From NCBI GenBank assembly GCA_964437365.1, contig CAYTGM010000005.1, positions 62,001-126,000 on the forward strand: a DNA stretch of 64,000 bases, written 5' to 3'. The notes beneath the pieces were generated by a model. It did no database searches. It saw only the letters and a list, made by a program, of their open reading frames with translations, and had not been told where the DNA came from. The DNA comes from CAYTGM01 sp964437365. Lineage in GTDB: Bacteria; Sumerlaeota; Sumerlaeia; SLMS01. Below are positions 43,538 through 53,688 of this stretch, one piece after another; within the stretch, counting starts at the first letter, position 1, and each line of letters opens with the position of its first letter. The translations under genes were made by a program, and so were the position numbers.

Positions 43538-44209
43538 TTATAGTCCTTCTGGAAATGTAAAGGGAACACGCATACGGAAACGAACAGATTTACCGTTTCT
43601 CTTTCCTGGCTCAAACTTCCACTTCTTTATGGCATCAAGTGCCGGTTTCTCAAATATGGGATCGGATGACTTCTGAATAATAGGGTTGGTAACACGCCCT
43701 TCACCATCTACCACAAAAATAATATAGACAGTGCCGGGAGCCCTTTTTCTTACTTCGCCGGTTATTTTTGGCCCTGGCTGATAAATAACCCGTGGCTTCT
43801 GATCGAGGTCAGATATATTGAACAGGGAATCAACATCCTTATCTCCACCGCCAACATTAGTCAGATTCACACTGAAGTCTCCAGCAAGACCACCCGCTCC
43901 CATGCCTGGATTCAGAGCAAGTTCCAACTGTGACAGGTCTAAAGGAGGAGTTTCTTCATTGAGTTCTGGTGGTTCGGGCTCTTCCTCTGGCTCCTCTGGT
44001 TCTTCCTCTTCCGGTGGTGGTGGAGGAGGCTCCAAAAGCGCCGTATCTATAGACTGAACCATCAGGTCAGTCTTAGGGGGCTTGCTCAGACTCTGAATTA
44101 ATGGAAGAACGAGAAAACATCCCAAGGTCAGCGATATCGCACCAACGATAACGACCAAATAGTGAAGGGTGGCCTTAAACGCGCCGAAAATCAAACTGGG
44201 AGGTTTCAT
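43538..44209 (-). CDS. tonB: TonB-family energy transducer
   Basis: 223 residues. One N-terminal membrane helix (TLHYLVVIVGAISLTLGCFL), a Pro/Glu-rich spacer (PPPPPPEEEEPEEPEEEPEP) spanning the periplasm, and a C-terminal TonB domain with PKITGEVRKRAPGTVYIIF, VDGEGRVTNP and ALDAIKKWKFEPGKRNGK. Carries proton-motive-force energy to outer-membrane receptors such as the one encoded at 50668. Starts 2 nt after exbD. Confidence 0.93.
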   Translation of the reverse strand: MKPPSLIFGAFKATLHYLVVIVGAISLTLGCFLVLPLIQSLSKPPKTDLMVQSIDTALLEPPPPPPEEEEPEEPEEEPEPPELNEETPPLDLSQLELALNPGMGAGGLAGDFSVNLTNVGGGDKDVDSLFNISDLDQKPRVIYQPGPKITGEVRKRAPGTVYIIFVVDGEGRVTNPIIQKSSDPIFEKPALDAIKKWKFEPGKRNGKSVRFRMRVPFTFPEGL

Positions 44210-44211
44210 TT

Positions 44212-44625
44212 CTAGCCCTTTGTCGGATTCGTCGCCAGGCTGACCTTGATGGCACCACCAAGTTTGGCTTCGTCTATAATTCTGACGAGGAGTCCCGTTT
44301 GAGCTTCCGAATCGACCTGCACGATAACAGGCATCTCTTCTTTTTGAAGCATTCTCTTTACAAGAGGTTGTACACCACTGATCCCGATCTCTCGCCCTCC
44401 ATAAACGATTTCACCTTTATTGGTTAGGGCTATAAGAATACTATTCTTTTCAAGCTGTACTGAGGAAGCAGCCTGTGGCTTATCGACCTCAACACCAGTC
44501 TCTTCGACAAAAACTGTTGTAACAATAAAGAAAATCAAAAGGATAAATACACAGTCGATGAGTGGGGACATGTCTATCCCCGATTCATTTCCATCATCCT
44601 GTGACATCTGACTAAATCGGCCCAT
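44212..44625 (-). CDS. exbD: Biopolymer transport protein ExbD
   Basis: 137 residues. The membrane helix contains the essential Asp in MSPLIDCVFILLIFFIVTTV (about residue 24), the proton-path residue of ExbD/TolR. The periplasmic domain follows (VQLEKNSILIALTNKGEI). It lies between exbB and tonB. Confidence 0.95.
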   Translation of the reverse strand: MGRFSQMSQDDGNESGIDMSPLIDCVFILLIFFIVTTVFVEETGVEVDKPQAASSVQLEKNSILIALTNKGEIVYGGREIGISGVQPLVKRMLQKEEMPVIVQVDSEAQTGLLVRIIDEAKLGGAIKVSLATNPTKG

Positions 44626-44672
44626 TGTATCTTTATCTCTCGTATTTCATTAAAAGTTCAGGTTCTTTCGGA

Positions 44673-45356
44673 TTAGAGCTTTCCGATTTCCTCAATACTT
44701 GGCGCAGGGTCTTCTGTTCCAGCAGCTTTAGCGAGCTTTCGATACAGACGTTGCGTACATACAGTTTCCAGGTGAGCAAGAAATGTCTTGTATGAAGACA
44801 GCTTCCTTTGCAGCTGATACTGAAAGAACAATCCGGGAAGCGCGATGACCAGTCCCGTTTCCGTTGTTATCAAGGCTTCTGATATCCCGGAGGCCACCAT
44901 CTCCATGGTCTTATCTCCCCCGCTTCCAGAGGCTAGCGCCGCAAACGTTGCCAGCATACCCGTCACTGTTCCTAAAAGACCGAGTAATGGTGCAGCTGTC
45001 ACACACATCTTCATCACTTTAAGGTCACGTTCGAATGGAGCAATTTCCTTGGACCGTAACTCTTCAAAGAAAATCCCCGTATCCTTGATCGATCTGCCAC
45101 CGGTCACAAAATCCAGCATGGCTCCGATCTGCCCTTTTCTCTCCTCAGGCTGATCAATCCATCTTCGCCAGGTCTTTTCGCCGATCCAGCTATAACCTTT
45201 GCCAGACAGTTTCATATAGATATGTAGACCGAGTCCAAACATGCAAAGAGCAAGCAAGGCGATAGCAATCATTGCCCAACCGCCGGACAGCCAGATCTCG
45301 GTGGCTTGTACCCAAAGCCCCTGAAGTGCTGTGAGAGATTCTTTCTCTTGATCCAT
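44673..45356 (-). CDS. exbB: Biopolymer transport protein ExbB
   Basis: 227 residues, three membrane helices: one near 18-45 (GGWAMIAIALLALCMFGLG) and two within the MotA/TolQ/ExbB domain, with the signatures AAPLLGLLGTVTGMLATF and GISEALITTETGLVIALPGL. Forms the stator pentamer around ExbD. It is the second, short ExbB of this operon, 16 bp after the long ExbB-like gene. Confidence 0.95.
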   Translation of the reverse strand: MDQEKESLTALQGLWVQATEIWLSGGWAMIAIALLALCMFGLGLHIYMKLSGKGYSWIGEKTWRRWIDQPEERKGQIGAMLDFVTGGRSIKDTGIFFEELRSKEIAPFERDLKVMKMCVTAAPLLGLLGTVTGMLATFAALASGSGGDKTMEMVASGISEALITTETGLVIALPGLFFQYQLQRKLSSYKTFLAHLETVCTQRLYRKLAKAAGTEDPAPSIEEIGKL

Positions 45357-45372
45357 GAGTCTTAAATCTTAG

Positions 45373-47172
45373 TTATTCTGGAACCGGAACGGCTTTAACA
45401 TCAGACCGGCCGTTTGATTCACTTGCTTCAGTTTTTTCTGTTACTTCAGAAGAGATCGTACTGATTCTTTCATCATCCCGTGACACAGGCTCCTTTAACT
45501 TTCCAACTTGAAGAGACTTGTTTTCCCTGTAAGGAGTCTTTCCAAGCTGATTGAGGAAAGCCACCGCTGCCTGCTCCATGTCATTGATGATACTCCGTGC
45601 TTTGCGAGAAAGGAAAGCGTGGATGAGAAGAGAGGGGATTGCTACAATAAGCCCAAATTCTGTAGTCACCAGAGCTTCTGAAATACCAGAGGAAAGAGTC
45701 TTTACATCCCCTGACCCAAAAACGGTGATGAGTTTGAAGGTGTTGATGATACCCGTAACAGTTCCAAGGAGTCCAAGTAGAGGAGCAGCAGCGGCACTGA
45801 TCGCGATAAAGGGAAGAAATCTCTCTAACCGAAGACGAGTTGCTAGAACCTTTTCGTACATAACCTCTTCAATCAACTCTGAAGGTTCCCTCGTATGATC
45901 GATGGCAGCGGCCAGCATTGTTCCAACCGGTGAATAACCAAAAGCGAATCTCAGAATATACTGTATGCCGGCGCACAGGATACCGAAGACAGCCATGTAT
46001 ACCAGGAAGCTTGAATTGACAGGGATATACTGCCCAAGCCAACCAGCCACGGGAGCGGCAATCTGGAATTGTAGAATAGTATGAAGGAGAAGACCGAAGA
46101 TGACACCTGCAATCGCGCCACCAATCCAGTCTCTCGAATGATCAGGCTGACGCATTTCTCTCGCGTGCTTCTGCAATGTTTCATCGTCATGTTCAGAGAG
46201 AGACTTGAGTATTGATTTGATTCGCGCCTGCGTTGGCTGCCTCACGAGCGAGAAGCCCAGCCACTTGAAAAGAGCAACCAGAAGCGCGGCGCCTGCCATT
46301 CCAAAAATCGGATACATAACAGGGCCACCTTTTTTGACATGCTCAAGAAAGGTTTCCTCAGTTTCTTCAATCTTGTGGGCGTTACCAAGCGTCGGATCGA
46401 CCGGGAAGAACCCCTCCCCTTCCAGGATGATTTTCGCTGCCGCAAGAGTATCACGAGCTGAATTGTAAGGAATCACCGTCGGTTCCAGTGAGCCCAAACG
46501 CTGTTCAGCAGAACCGACGATCGAGCCATCTTCAGATCTGAAAATAGCAGTCGGCCCCATCAGGGCAAAATCACCAACGGTTACCATCCCTTCGGGATCA
46601 ACCGCCGTTCCTGTGAAAGTTGTTCCGCCCAAGGCTTCCTCAAGCCGCTTCATGGAAACATCGATCAATTGAGCCTGAGCAGCAAAGACCTCTTCTTCAG
46701 AAAGAGTATCGTTCTCCGGAGCAAGTTTCGCCACTTCAAGCTCTGCATCATATCTCTTGAGTTCTGTTATATGAAGACGTGACTCAAACTTACGAATATA
46801 TTCACCCAACAGGTTCGATAGGTAAGTCGCTTCCTGCGTGCGGGTTTTGATCTCATTGTTAAGGTTTGTGAGATCAAGTGTCCTCGTATCCAGCATCCGA
46901 GTTGTATTTTGATATTCAAGGCGCACATCAACGAGATCACTTTCAAGCTTGCTGAGTTTTCTCGACAAGGGGATCGTTTCTTCTGCCGCCTGTTCCCTAA
47001 CCGCATTAAGCTCTTCAATACTCTTCTCCAGTTTCTCTTGAACAGAGAGAGTTGCCTTATTGAAGTTTTGTTTTCCTTCTTCAGCTTTTTGAGCGTAAAG
47101 AACGCTGGTTGAAGCAACTGTGAACAGAAATATTTGAAATAGTTTTTTAAGATTCACGGTAATCAAATCCAT
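45373..47172 (-). CDS. TtpC-like long MotA/TolQ/ExbB protein
   Basis: 599 residues. After a signal-like start (LFQIFLFTVASTSVLYAQ) comes a periplasmic coiled coil (about 30-125, heptad-rich LEKSIEELNAVREQAAEETI), then membrane helices near 285-305, 353-375 and 385-410 and a MotA/TolQ/ExbB domain with AAPLLGLLGTVTGIINTF and ISEALVTTEFGLIVAIPSLL (about 465-540). A long ExbB-like protein with an N-terminal periplasmic extension together with ExbB, ExbD, TonB and a TPR protein is the layout of the TtpC/TonB2 systems of Vibrio and Shewanella. Gap to the next gene is 16 bp. Confidence 0.9.
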   Translation of the reverse strand: MDLITVNLKKLFQIFLFTVASTSVLYAQKAEEGKQNFNKATLSVQEKLEKSIEELNAVREQAAEETIPLSRKLSKLESDLVDVRLEYQNTTRMLDTRTLDLTNLNNEIKTRTQEATYLSNLLGEYIRKFESRLHITELKRYDAELEVAKLAPENDTLSEEEVFAAQAQLIDVSMKRLEEALGGTTFTGTAVDPEGMVTVGDFALMGPTAIFRSEDGSIVGSAEQRLGSLEPTVIPYNSARDTLAAAKIILEGEGFFPVDPTLGNAHKIEETEETFLEHVKKGGPVMYPIFGMAGAALLVALFKWLGFSLVRQPTQARIKSILKSLSEHDDETLQKHAREMRQPDHSRDWIGGAIAGVIFGLLLHTILQFQIAAPVAGWLGQYIPVNSSFLVYMAVFGILCAGIQYILRFAFGYSPVGTMLAAAIDHTREPSELIEEVMYEKVLATRLRLERFLPFIAISAAAAPLLGLLGTVTGIINTFKLITVFGSGDVKTLSSGISEALVTTEFGLIVAIPSLLIHAFLSRKARSIINDMEQAAVAFLNQLGKTPYRENKSLQVGKLKEPVSRDDERISTISSEVTEKTEASESNGRSDVKAVPVPE

Positions 47173-47178
47173 ATTATA

Positions 47179-47976
47179 TTAGTCTAATTTTGCTGGTAGT
47201 TGAACGAAAGAAGCCACTTGTTCATTATTCAGGATGGCAATAGCGTTGGCTATCTCCTTCCCTGCTTCTGGATCATCAATTGATTCCCACACCCAGCCCT
47301 CATTCGTGGCACGACCTCGCCCGGCAAGCTTTCCATTGCTTCCCGTATAGAACGCCTGCCCAAGACCGATATACAGAGTTGTTACTTCAGCAGAAGTGCC
47401 ATCATCGAAGTTCCTCAGCTCACTGGTGACAGTTATATCACGATTAAACTTCTCGATTTCATTAAGTATACCGACAACGTTCTGAAACCTCTCAGACAGT
47501 GACAGTTTAATTTCCTCTCCATCCTTCGGTAACCTCTGGGTTAGAGGCTTAACGCGGTCCCTGATGGGATCAGGAAGTCTTTTCAAGAGCGCTTTCAGTT
47601 GTGATTCATATGCTCCAAGTACATCTTCAAGAGAACTTGATGCATTCTTAAGTTGATCACGCTCCTCCTCAAGTTCCGCTTTCTTTTTATCCGCTTCCTG
47701 GATGCTGCCTTCAGCTTCTTTCATCTTTGCCTGAAGAGATTCGATCTCACGCTCGACAAGACGGATACGCTCACTCAGCATTTCCTTCGCAAGCTGGAGG
47801 TCACGCTTTTCTTTTGAGATAACCCGCTTCGTTTCAACCCACTCTTCAAGAGCCGACCTGGCATCCTGAATTTCCACAGAAGTCTCGGTTTGTCCGTATA
47901 GCATCGGAGTAAGTGCAAGTATTGAGGCAGCTAGAATGCCCTTGCAGCTTGCATTCATCATCTTTAGTTTAATCAT
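47179..47976 (-). CDS. DUF3450-type periplasmic coiled-coil protein
   Basis: 265 residues. Signal peptide (CKGILAASILALTPMLYGQ), then a coiled coil of about 110 residues (SKEKRDLQLAKEMLSERIRL, EEERDQLKNASSSL) and a small C-terminal domain (TLYIGLGQAFYTGSNGKLAG, NEGWVWE). DUF3450 proteins regularly precede TtpC-like genes and are thought to contact the TonB complex in the periplasm. It is the first gene of the operon, 6 bp before the TtpC-like gene. Confidence 0.87.
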   Translation of the reverse strand: MIKLKMMNASCKGILAASILALTPMLYGQTETSVEIQDARSALEEWVETKRVISKEKRDLQLAKEMLSERIRLVEREIESLQAKMKEAEGSIQEADKKKAELEEERDQLKNASSSLEDVLGAYESQLKALLKRLPDPIRDRVKPLTQRLPKDGEEIKLSLSERFQNVVGILNEIEKFNRDITVTSELRNFDDGTSAEVTTLYIGLGQAFYTGSNGKLAGRGRATNEGWVWESIDDPEAGKEIANAIAILNNEQVASFVQLPAKLD

Positions 47977-48174
47977 CTTGGACCTTTACAGATTCCTGAA
48001 CGTTAAAGAGTTTATTGGTTTCGGTTTTCGGTCAGTTCGCTAGAGCAATAGAGCTCATGTTGATTCAATCTTTAAATGATGGACACAGATTGTACGTTCC
48101 ATGGCCATCCTGCGCGCGCCTACTCATGCGCCACTAACCCTCCAAATCAACGCGAAACTTGCCCTCAACAAGCG

Positions 48175-48192
48175 TGTCACAAATTTGTCAAA
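48175..48192 (+). promoter_or_regulatory. Pho-box-like direct repeat upstream of the DUF3450-TonB operon
   Basis: TGTCACA, AATT, TGTCAAA: two 7-base repeats 11 bp apart with an AT spacer, the form of a PhoB box. It lies about 200 bp before the leftward operon but reads on the plus strand, opposite to the operon, which weakens the case. Just downstream, GAGTGATCTTCA (48214-48225) resembles a solo MITE end. Confidence 0.35.
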
Positions 48193-48250
48193 ATGATGTC
48201 TTTATAAAGTTTAGAGTGATCTTCAAAGAAAAGGAATCTCTTTTAACCCG

Positions 48251-50668
48251 CTAGAGCCCAAGCCGCACCCCGAAATGTACGGACCGCTCGTCATCTGTGT
48301 CCTCTTTAATAAGAGCACGGGAAAAGTAAATATAAGCCGTCTGGTTTGTGTCCGGCAGCTTCATCCTCAACCCAAGCCCCGCGCTGACTCTTGGATCTCC
48401 AAGATCAAAGGGATTCTCCGATAGAGTTCCCATATCAACAAAGAAAGGTATTTCAATGTTATCTGAAACCGATAGTCGAAGCTCATTCTGCAGCGTCGCC
48501 ATCGTTGCGCCACCAATATGGAGGTTGTCATTCAAGTCATCCACGGGACCCACTCCGCGGTAGTCAAAGCCACGAATACTTCCTAAGCCACCGATCTGGA
48601 ACCGATCCGTTATCCCAACTTCTGTCGCTTCAAAAGGCATGAGACCAAGGTTGGCCCTTGTAATCCACCCGAATCGGCTCGAAAGCGAGCGTCGTAACTC
48701 GGCATTTGCCAGCCACTTCAGCAAAAAACCATCGGCAGCTCCGGATTCTACCCCCGTATCAAACAGCACGCCTTCGGTAGAGTCCATGTCCCCTCGGTTT
48801 CTTGTGTCATAGGTCACATAATGAGCAAGAGTGGCGGCCGTGTAAGAATTAAAGTCTTCTGCATATGCACTTTCATCACGGAAAGGGTCATAGGAAATCT
48901 GCTCCAGTCGAGCTCTCCACGATCGCGACCAGTTGGTGTAGGGTTCCTTTGTCAGATACGAGAGCTGCAAGCTACCTCCGAGCCTCGATTCTGAATACTC
49001 ACGAAATCCGAAATCCGTATAGCGAAAGTTATAGAGTAAGGAAGGCTCTCTCTCCTTGCCGATAAGCTTCTCCCCCAGTTTCCAGTTTCGGTCGAGGTAG
49101 CTCACTTCCCCGCCGAATCCTGTATCTTCAATACTAACCCATGTACTTAAACTGATCTGGTCTCCACGACCTCCCACGTTGCGTTCAAGGAAGGAGAGTC
49201 GGGCAATAGCGCCATACTGATCGTTCCATCCAATGGACCCTGATACTCCGGCTGTTCTCGCTTCCCGTACCTTCATGACGAGATCACGGACCATGGTCTG
49301 AGAAGTTGGACGCGTATCTACATTTACTTCATCAAACGTCCCCAGAGACCAAAGCCTGCGTTCTGTATCTTCCAGAACCCGCAAGTTTAATGAATCACCT
49401 TCTCGTGCACGCACTCTAGATCGAATGACTTCATCCTTTAGTGGAGGTGCTATATACTTGTGGTAAAGAGTGGAACCGTACCCTCGCTTCGGTTCGTCCT
49501 TCTCAACAAGGATGTTTCCGAGACTGCTGGTTGTACCTTCATCGACATTCGCAACAACATGAACTCTTTTTTTCTCCTCATCGGGCCTGAAGTTTAAATC
49601 GATGGATGGATCGAGATAGCCATTTACCTGTGCTTTCCTCTCGATCGACTCTTCAAACTCCTTAAGACGACTCGATGTGAAATACTTGTTTCTATAACGC
49701 TCCACTGAACGTCTCCAGTGGAGAGGACTCTGCAGAACCTGCGCTTCTACGGTACGTTCACCAAATCTATATCTCTCATTCTTTTCTACGGCATAATAGA
49801 CTGTCACACCTTTGTCGGTGACGATGGTTTCGTCCAGGCGGACAACAGCATCAAGATAGCCAAGTGCCAGCATAATTTCCTGACTCACCTGTTCTACTTC
49901 CAGCAGCTGTGCCGCAGATACAGATGACCCCTTGTCCAGCTCATACGTTTCGGACTGTTTCAAGTATCCCCGAATCTTCGCTGGATTTCCCCATCCCGCA
50001 TCTCTGTATCGGAACCTACGCAAAGTTGCCGGTTCAGGACCTTCGATAATGAACCCAAGCGATATACTCTCTTCTGAGAGCTTAAAGTGGTGAGGACGGA
50101 TAAAGATCTCGTCGTATCCAAACATCTTCGCCTCTGTTCTCATTGCTTCAGTTAGAGCCTCGATATTCGGTTTGTTATAGACATCACCGGGTCGAACAGG
50201 GTTCGAGAATTCAAGAAACTGGGGATCTATGGCGAGAAGTGGAAAAAACTGAATCTCTTCGATTATGGGTGGAGGACGGAACTCAAGAACAAGGTCGACG
50301 AGTCGAGCAGAGATACGACCCGACTGACCATTTTTTCCAAGCCGGTACGAAATCGGGTTCATTCCGATTGAATACAGGTTCATACTCAACTCGAGGTCAT
50401 TGATGAGAGCCTGAATTCGTTGGACCTGATATTTCGTGATGATGTCACCGGACTCTACCTGAATAACACGCCTGGCTCTTGTCCACTCTTCTTCATCGAG
50501 ACCTGTGATTACAATATCTCTGAGGTAAGTCTCAGGTTCAGCTGAAACCGCCCTATTTGAAACCCCAAGGAAACAGAGAAGAAACAAGACTGAAATCAAG
50601 TAGAGTTTAAAATGAACAGTCAGAGACGGGGAGGAACTGACCAATGAGCCGATTTTGAAGAAATCCAT
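48251..50668 (-). CDS. Omp85/BamA-TamA-like outer-membrane protein
   Basis: 805 residues. N-terminal hydrophobic export segment (LYLISVLFLLCFLGVSNRAV), then POTRA-like domains (about 45-440; YLRDIVITGLDEEEW, GVTVYYAVEKNERYRFGE, RVHVVANVDEGTTSSLGNI) and a C-terminal Bac_surface_Ag barrel with FQIGGLGSIRGFDYRGVGP (the RGF loop motif of the Omp85 family) and a terminal strand ending HFGVRLGL. The family inserts or moves proteins across the outer membrane. It overlaps the TonB-receptor gene by one base, an unusual partnership; function in that operon is unknown. Confidence 0.88.
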   Translation of the reverse strand: MDFFKIGSLVSSSPSLTVHFKLYLISVLFLLCFLGVSNRAVSAEPETYLRDIVITGLDEEEWTRARRVIQVESGDIITKYQVQRIQALINDLELSMNLYSIGMNPISYRLGKNGQSGRISARLVDLVLEFRPPPIIEEIQFFPLLAIDPQFLEFSNPVRPGDVYNKPNIEALTEAMRTEAKMFGYDEIFIRPHHFKLSEESISLGFIIEGPEPATLRRFRYRDAGWGNPAKIRGYLKQSETYELDKGSSVSAAQLLEVEQVSQEIMLALGYLDAVVRLDETIVTDKGVTVYYAVEKNERYRFGERTVEAQVLQSPLHWRRSVERYRNKYFTSSRLKEFEESIERKAQVNGYLDPSIDLNFRPDEEKKRVHVVANVDEGTTSSLGNILVEKDEPKRGYGSTLYHKYIAPPLKDEVIRSRVRAREGDSLNLRVLEDTERRLWSLGTFDEVNVDTRPTSQTMVRDLVMKVREARTAGVSGSIGWNDQYGAIARLSFLERNVGGRGDQISLSTWVSIEDTGFGGEVSYLDRNWKLGEKLIGKEREPSLLYNFRYTDFGFREYSESRLGGSLQLSYLTKEPYTNWSRSWRARLEQISYDPFRDESAYAEDFNSYTAATLAHYVTYDTRNRGDMDSTEGVLFDTGVESGAADGFLLKWLANAELRRSLSSRFGWITRANLGLMPFEATEVGITDRFQIGGLGSIRGFDYRGVGPVDDLNDNLHIGGATMATLQNELRLSVSDNIEIPFFVDMGTLSENPFDLGDPRVSAGLGLRMKLPDTNQTAYIYFSRALIKEDTDDERSVHFGVRLGL

Positions 50669-53600
50669 CAGAAGGTTGCGCTCACTCCAAGAGAGAAATC
50701 GATCCCCTTCTTATATGATGTTTTCACGACATCGCTTTCAATGAATTCGGAGCGATATACAGTTTCAATATCCGGATTGAGAATATTCTTGGCCTGAAAT
50801 TTAATCTCGACAGCCTCGCCAATCTTCTGACTCAACGTGGCGTTCAGCGTCCCGAACTCTGTCTCGTAGACACTGGGAACGAATCGACCATCAGCGGCAC
50901 CAGCCCCTGCAACAAGCGTGTCGCCCCTTACGGTATAGAAGAGTGAGGCCTTGGTCCCTTTCAACCCAATCTTGTCCATCGCATAAACAAAATAGACATT
51001 ATAAAGATGTTCAGGTGCGTTGGTCATATCACGCTTCTCGATCGGAGCCTGAATCTGCGTGGATGCAAACAATTCCTGTTCCTCGGGAGAAACAGTAACT
51101 TCTGACTCAATAAATGTCGCGTTTCCACCTAGAGTAAGTCCCTCCAGAAACCCAAGCAACTCGCCCATCTGCTGCTTCAGCTCAAACTCCCAGCCACTCA
51201 GCTCACCTTCGGGGTAGTTCACAGGTGTTGTATAGCCAAAGTCAACAACTCTTTGGACATATTCAATGGGGTTTGTGATGTCTTTCTTAAACCACGAAAC
51301 AGAGACAAGTCCCCCTGGGTAGGGGTTGTAATCCAGCCTCAGGTCATAGTTTTCCACATCACTCATTTGAAGATTTGGGTTTCCGATAAAGACATCACCG
51401 CCCAGAAATTCCTGCTGAATAATTGGTGACAGTTCCCGGAAAGTCTGGCGTGCAACCGTCTCGCTGTACGATCCTCGAAGGGTAATCTGCTCGATCGGCT
51501 GCAGCTTGAATCCGATGGAAGGGAGCATATCCTTGCGTTTGAAATCGACGTCCGCATCGCCTTCTTTCAGCTGTGTGAGAACACCTTCGTCAGGAGGTAT
51601 CCAAAACACATCTTCTTCGGGAGTATTGACAATACTCAAAACCGTTGTCTCGTATCTCATTCCACCAATGATATTCAAGAAAGAAGTCAGAGGAAGATCA
51701 ACCATGTAATACCAGGCTTCGATTTCCTGTTCACCCTTGTAATCGACATCAACATTACCCTCTTTGATCGGGTGATCAGAGAGGCCCACATCATTGGTTT
51801 CATCACCGAAGACATCACTCCACAACTCATCCCATGGTGCCTGATAAAATTCTCCGTTATCACTGAAGTTACTGAATGATTCCTGGTCGTATTCTCTTCG
51901 TACCTGATCATTGAAGATACCGAACTTGACATAACCTTCACTGTCAGTCCACTGGGTGAATGGGAATTTGATATTTACCTGGTGCTGATCGCTGATTTCC
52001 ACAATTTCACGATAGGACCTCTGGAGGTTCCCCAGTGTGAAGTTTGCCGCTGGTTTAAACTGGAAGTAAGATTCTGGCCTTGTAAATGGTGGACTGAAGG
52101 GGGGGCGCCCAGGGTTGTTTTCCTGTGGAACCCAAAGGGAACCGAACTGCACCTTGTCTGGCTGGTAGTAGCTCGCCTTGCTTCTTGAGATACTCCAGTC
52201 AACTTCCGGCCCAAGAAGTTCAAGGAAACCATCCAGCTTAAGACCTGGATCGGGAAGCTTGTGTTTTCCTGCAAGTTGGATGGTTTGAGTTTCCCGCTCT
52301 GTATAGGCAAGAGTCTGAAGTCGGAGATAGGGTGAACCGAAACGGTCTTCATGCCCGGGGGTACTCTGGTTGTCGGGATCATAACCCGGATAATAGTACT
52401 CTTTGCCTCTCGTATTCTCCGCTAAAATAGCCTCATCAGATGTATTTCTAGTGTATAGGCCTGTGAGTGTCAGTGAATGGTTTTCTGTTTCAACTCCAAG
52501 GACGCCAAGAGCCCCCCAATTTACCTGCTGTTCTCCTCGATCGACATCATAGAGAGAAGTGACAAAGTCGCCCTCATCAGGGGTTCCCTGACTGTACTGA
52601 GGAGTCATTTCATCTCCCGGGTTTTCCACCCACCACTTGTCATCTACAGCGTCCTCAATATACTGACTATCACGTTCGTAATAGAATGAACCCAGGGCAC
52701 CGATGGTAACATCATTGTCGAATTCGTATCTTCCTCCAGCTGCTATCGAAACTTTGTAATCTATCGGAGCGTCATCGCGCTTAACACCAACAGCCCCATC
52801 CCAGCTGCTTCCGATGTTTTCTTCCTGTATATCACGCTCCCCTTCATCAAGTCCCCATGTAGAAACGCCACCGCCCCTGTAAGTCAGAAAGTCATCATTA
52901 CCACTGGTCTCTGTATTATATGTACTTGAAAGAGAGAATTTAAGGAAGTTCTCATCAGGGACACTCTTTAAAATAACATTAACCGCACCACCGGAGGCAT
53001 CTCCCTGCTGATCCGGAGTGAAAGTCTTGCTGACTTGAATACTGTCAATCGCTGACGCTGGGAATTGGTCAAGCTCAACAGCACGCTTCTCTGCATCCGC
53101 TGTGGGCAGGCGAATACCGTTCAGCTGTGTATTGACATATCTATCAGGAAGCCCACGAATGACAGGAAATTTACCATCCTCAACCGTCGCGCCTGAAACG
53201 AGTGTAAGCGCCGCGGCCGCATCACTTGCACCCGCCTGACTCATCAGTTCCGAACTGACCGTATCGAGAAAAGTAGCACTGCCGATTTTCAACTCAAGAA
53301 GCCCAACCTCTGTACCCGCACCAAACTGAACCTCCTGAACAACAAACTCTTCCATATCTGTGAAGTCACCGGAGAGTGATGCATTTACTTCCGTAAGTGC
53401 CCCTGCCGAAACCACCACATCGGCATCTACCTGTCGCGTGTACCCGATCTTAAAGAAGACGAGTGTATAAGTTCCTGGTTCGAGTTCATTAAAAACGTAG
53501 TTCCCTTCATCCGATGTCTCAACTTCCTGTCCCGTTTCAGCAATTTGAACTCTGGCGGCAGGAAGGGGAACATCAAAGTCCTGGTCATAAACAACACCAC

Positions 53601-53688
53601 GAATACCGCCGGCAGATTGAGTATATCCAGGAGTGAGAATAACTGTAAATAAACTAACAAAAAGAAGGAAGTGGAGACCTTTTACCAT
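50668..53688 (-). CDS. TonB-dependent outer-membrane receptor with N-terminal carboxypeptidase-regulatory-like domain
   Basis: 1006 residues. Signal peptide, a CarboxypepD_reg-like beta domain (about 28-105; GGIRGVVYDQDFDVPLPAAR), a possible TonB box (MEEFVVQEVQF), the plug (about 135-245; SDAAAALTLVSGATVEDGKF, VIRGLPDRYVNTQLNG), and a 22-strand-type barrel to the end, closing with FSLGVSATF. It would import a large substrate energised by the TonB operon at 43538-47976. Substrate not determinable; no SusD-like partner is present. Overlaps both neighbours in the operon. Confidence 0.93.
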   Translation of the reverse strand: MVKGLHFLLFVSLFTVILTPGYTQSAGGIRGVVYDQDFDVPLPAARVQIAETGQEVETSDEGNYVFNELEPGTYTLVFFKIGYTRQVDADVVVSAGALTEVNASLSGDFTDMEEFVVQEVQFGAGTEVGLLELKIGSATFLDTVSSELMSQAGASDAAAALTLVSGATVEDGKFPVIRGLPDRYVNTQLNGIRLPTADAEKRAVELDQFPASAIDSIQVSKTFTPDQQGDASGGAVNVILKSVPDENFLKFSLSSTYNTETSGNDDFLTYRGGGVSTWGLDEGERDIQEENIGSSWDGAVGVKRDDAPIDYKVSIAAGGRYEFDNDVTIGALGSFYYERDSQYIEDAVDDKWWVENPGDEMTPQYSQGTPDEGDFVTSLYDVDRGEQQVNWGALGVLGVETENHSLTLTGLYTRNTSDEAILAENTRGKEYYYPGYDPDNQSTPGHEDRFGSPYLRLQTLAYTERETQTIQLAGKHKLPDPGLKLDGFLELLGPEVDWSISRSKASYYQPDKVQFGSLWVPQENNPGRPPFSPPFTRPESYFQFKPAANFTLGNLQRSYREIVEISDQHQVNIKFPFTQWTDSEGYVKFGIFNDQVRREYDQESFSNFSDNGEFYQAPWDELWSDVFGDETNDVGLSDHPIKEGNVDVDYKGEQEIEAWYYMVDLPLTSFLNIIGGMRYETTVLSIVNTPEEDVFWIPPDEGVLTQLKEGDADVDFKRKDMLPSIGFKLQPIEQITLRGSYSETVARQTFRELSPIIQQEFLGGDVFIGNPNLQMSDVENYDLRLDYNPYPGGLVSVSWFKKDITNPIEYVQRVVDFGYTTPVNYPEGELSGWEFELKQQMGELLGFLEGLTLGGNATFIESEVTVSPEEQELFASTQIQAPIEKRDMTNAPEHLYNVYFVYAMDKIGLKGTKASLFYTVRGDTLVAGAGAADGRFVPSVYETEFGTLNATLSQKIGEAVEIKFQAKNILNPDIETVYRSEFIESDVVKTSYKKGIDFSLGVSATF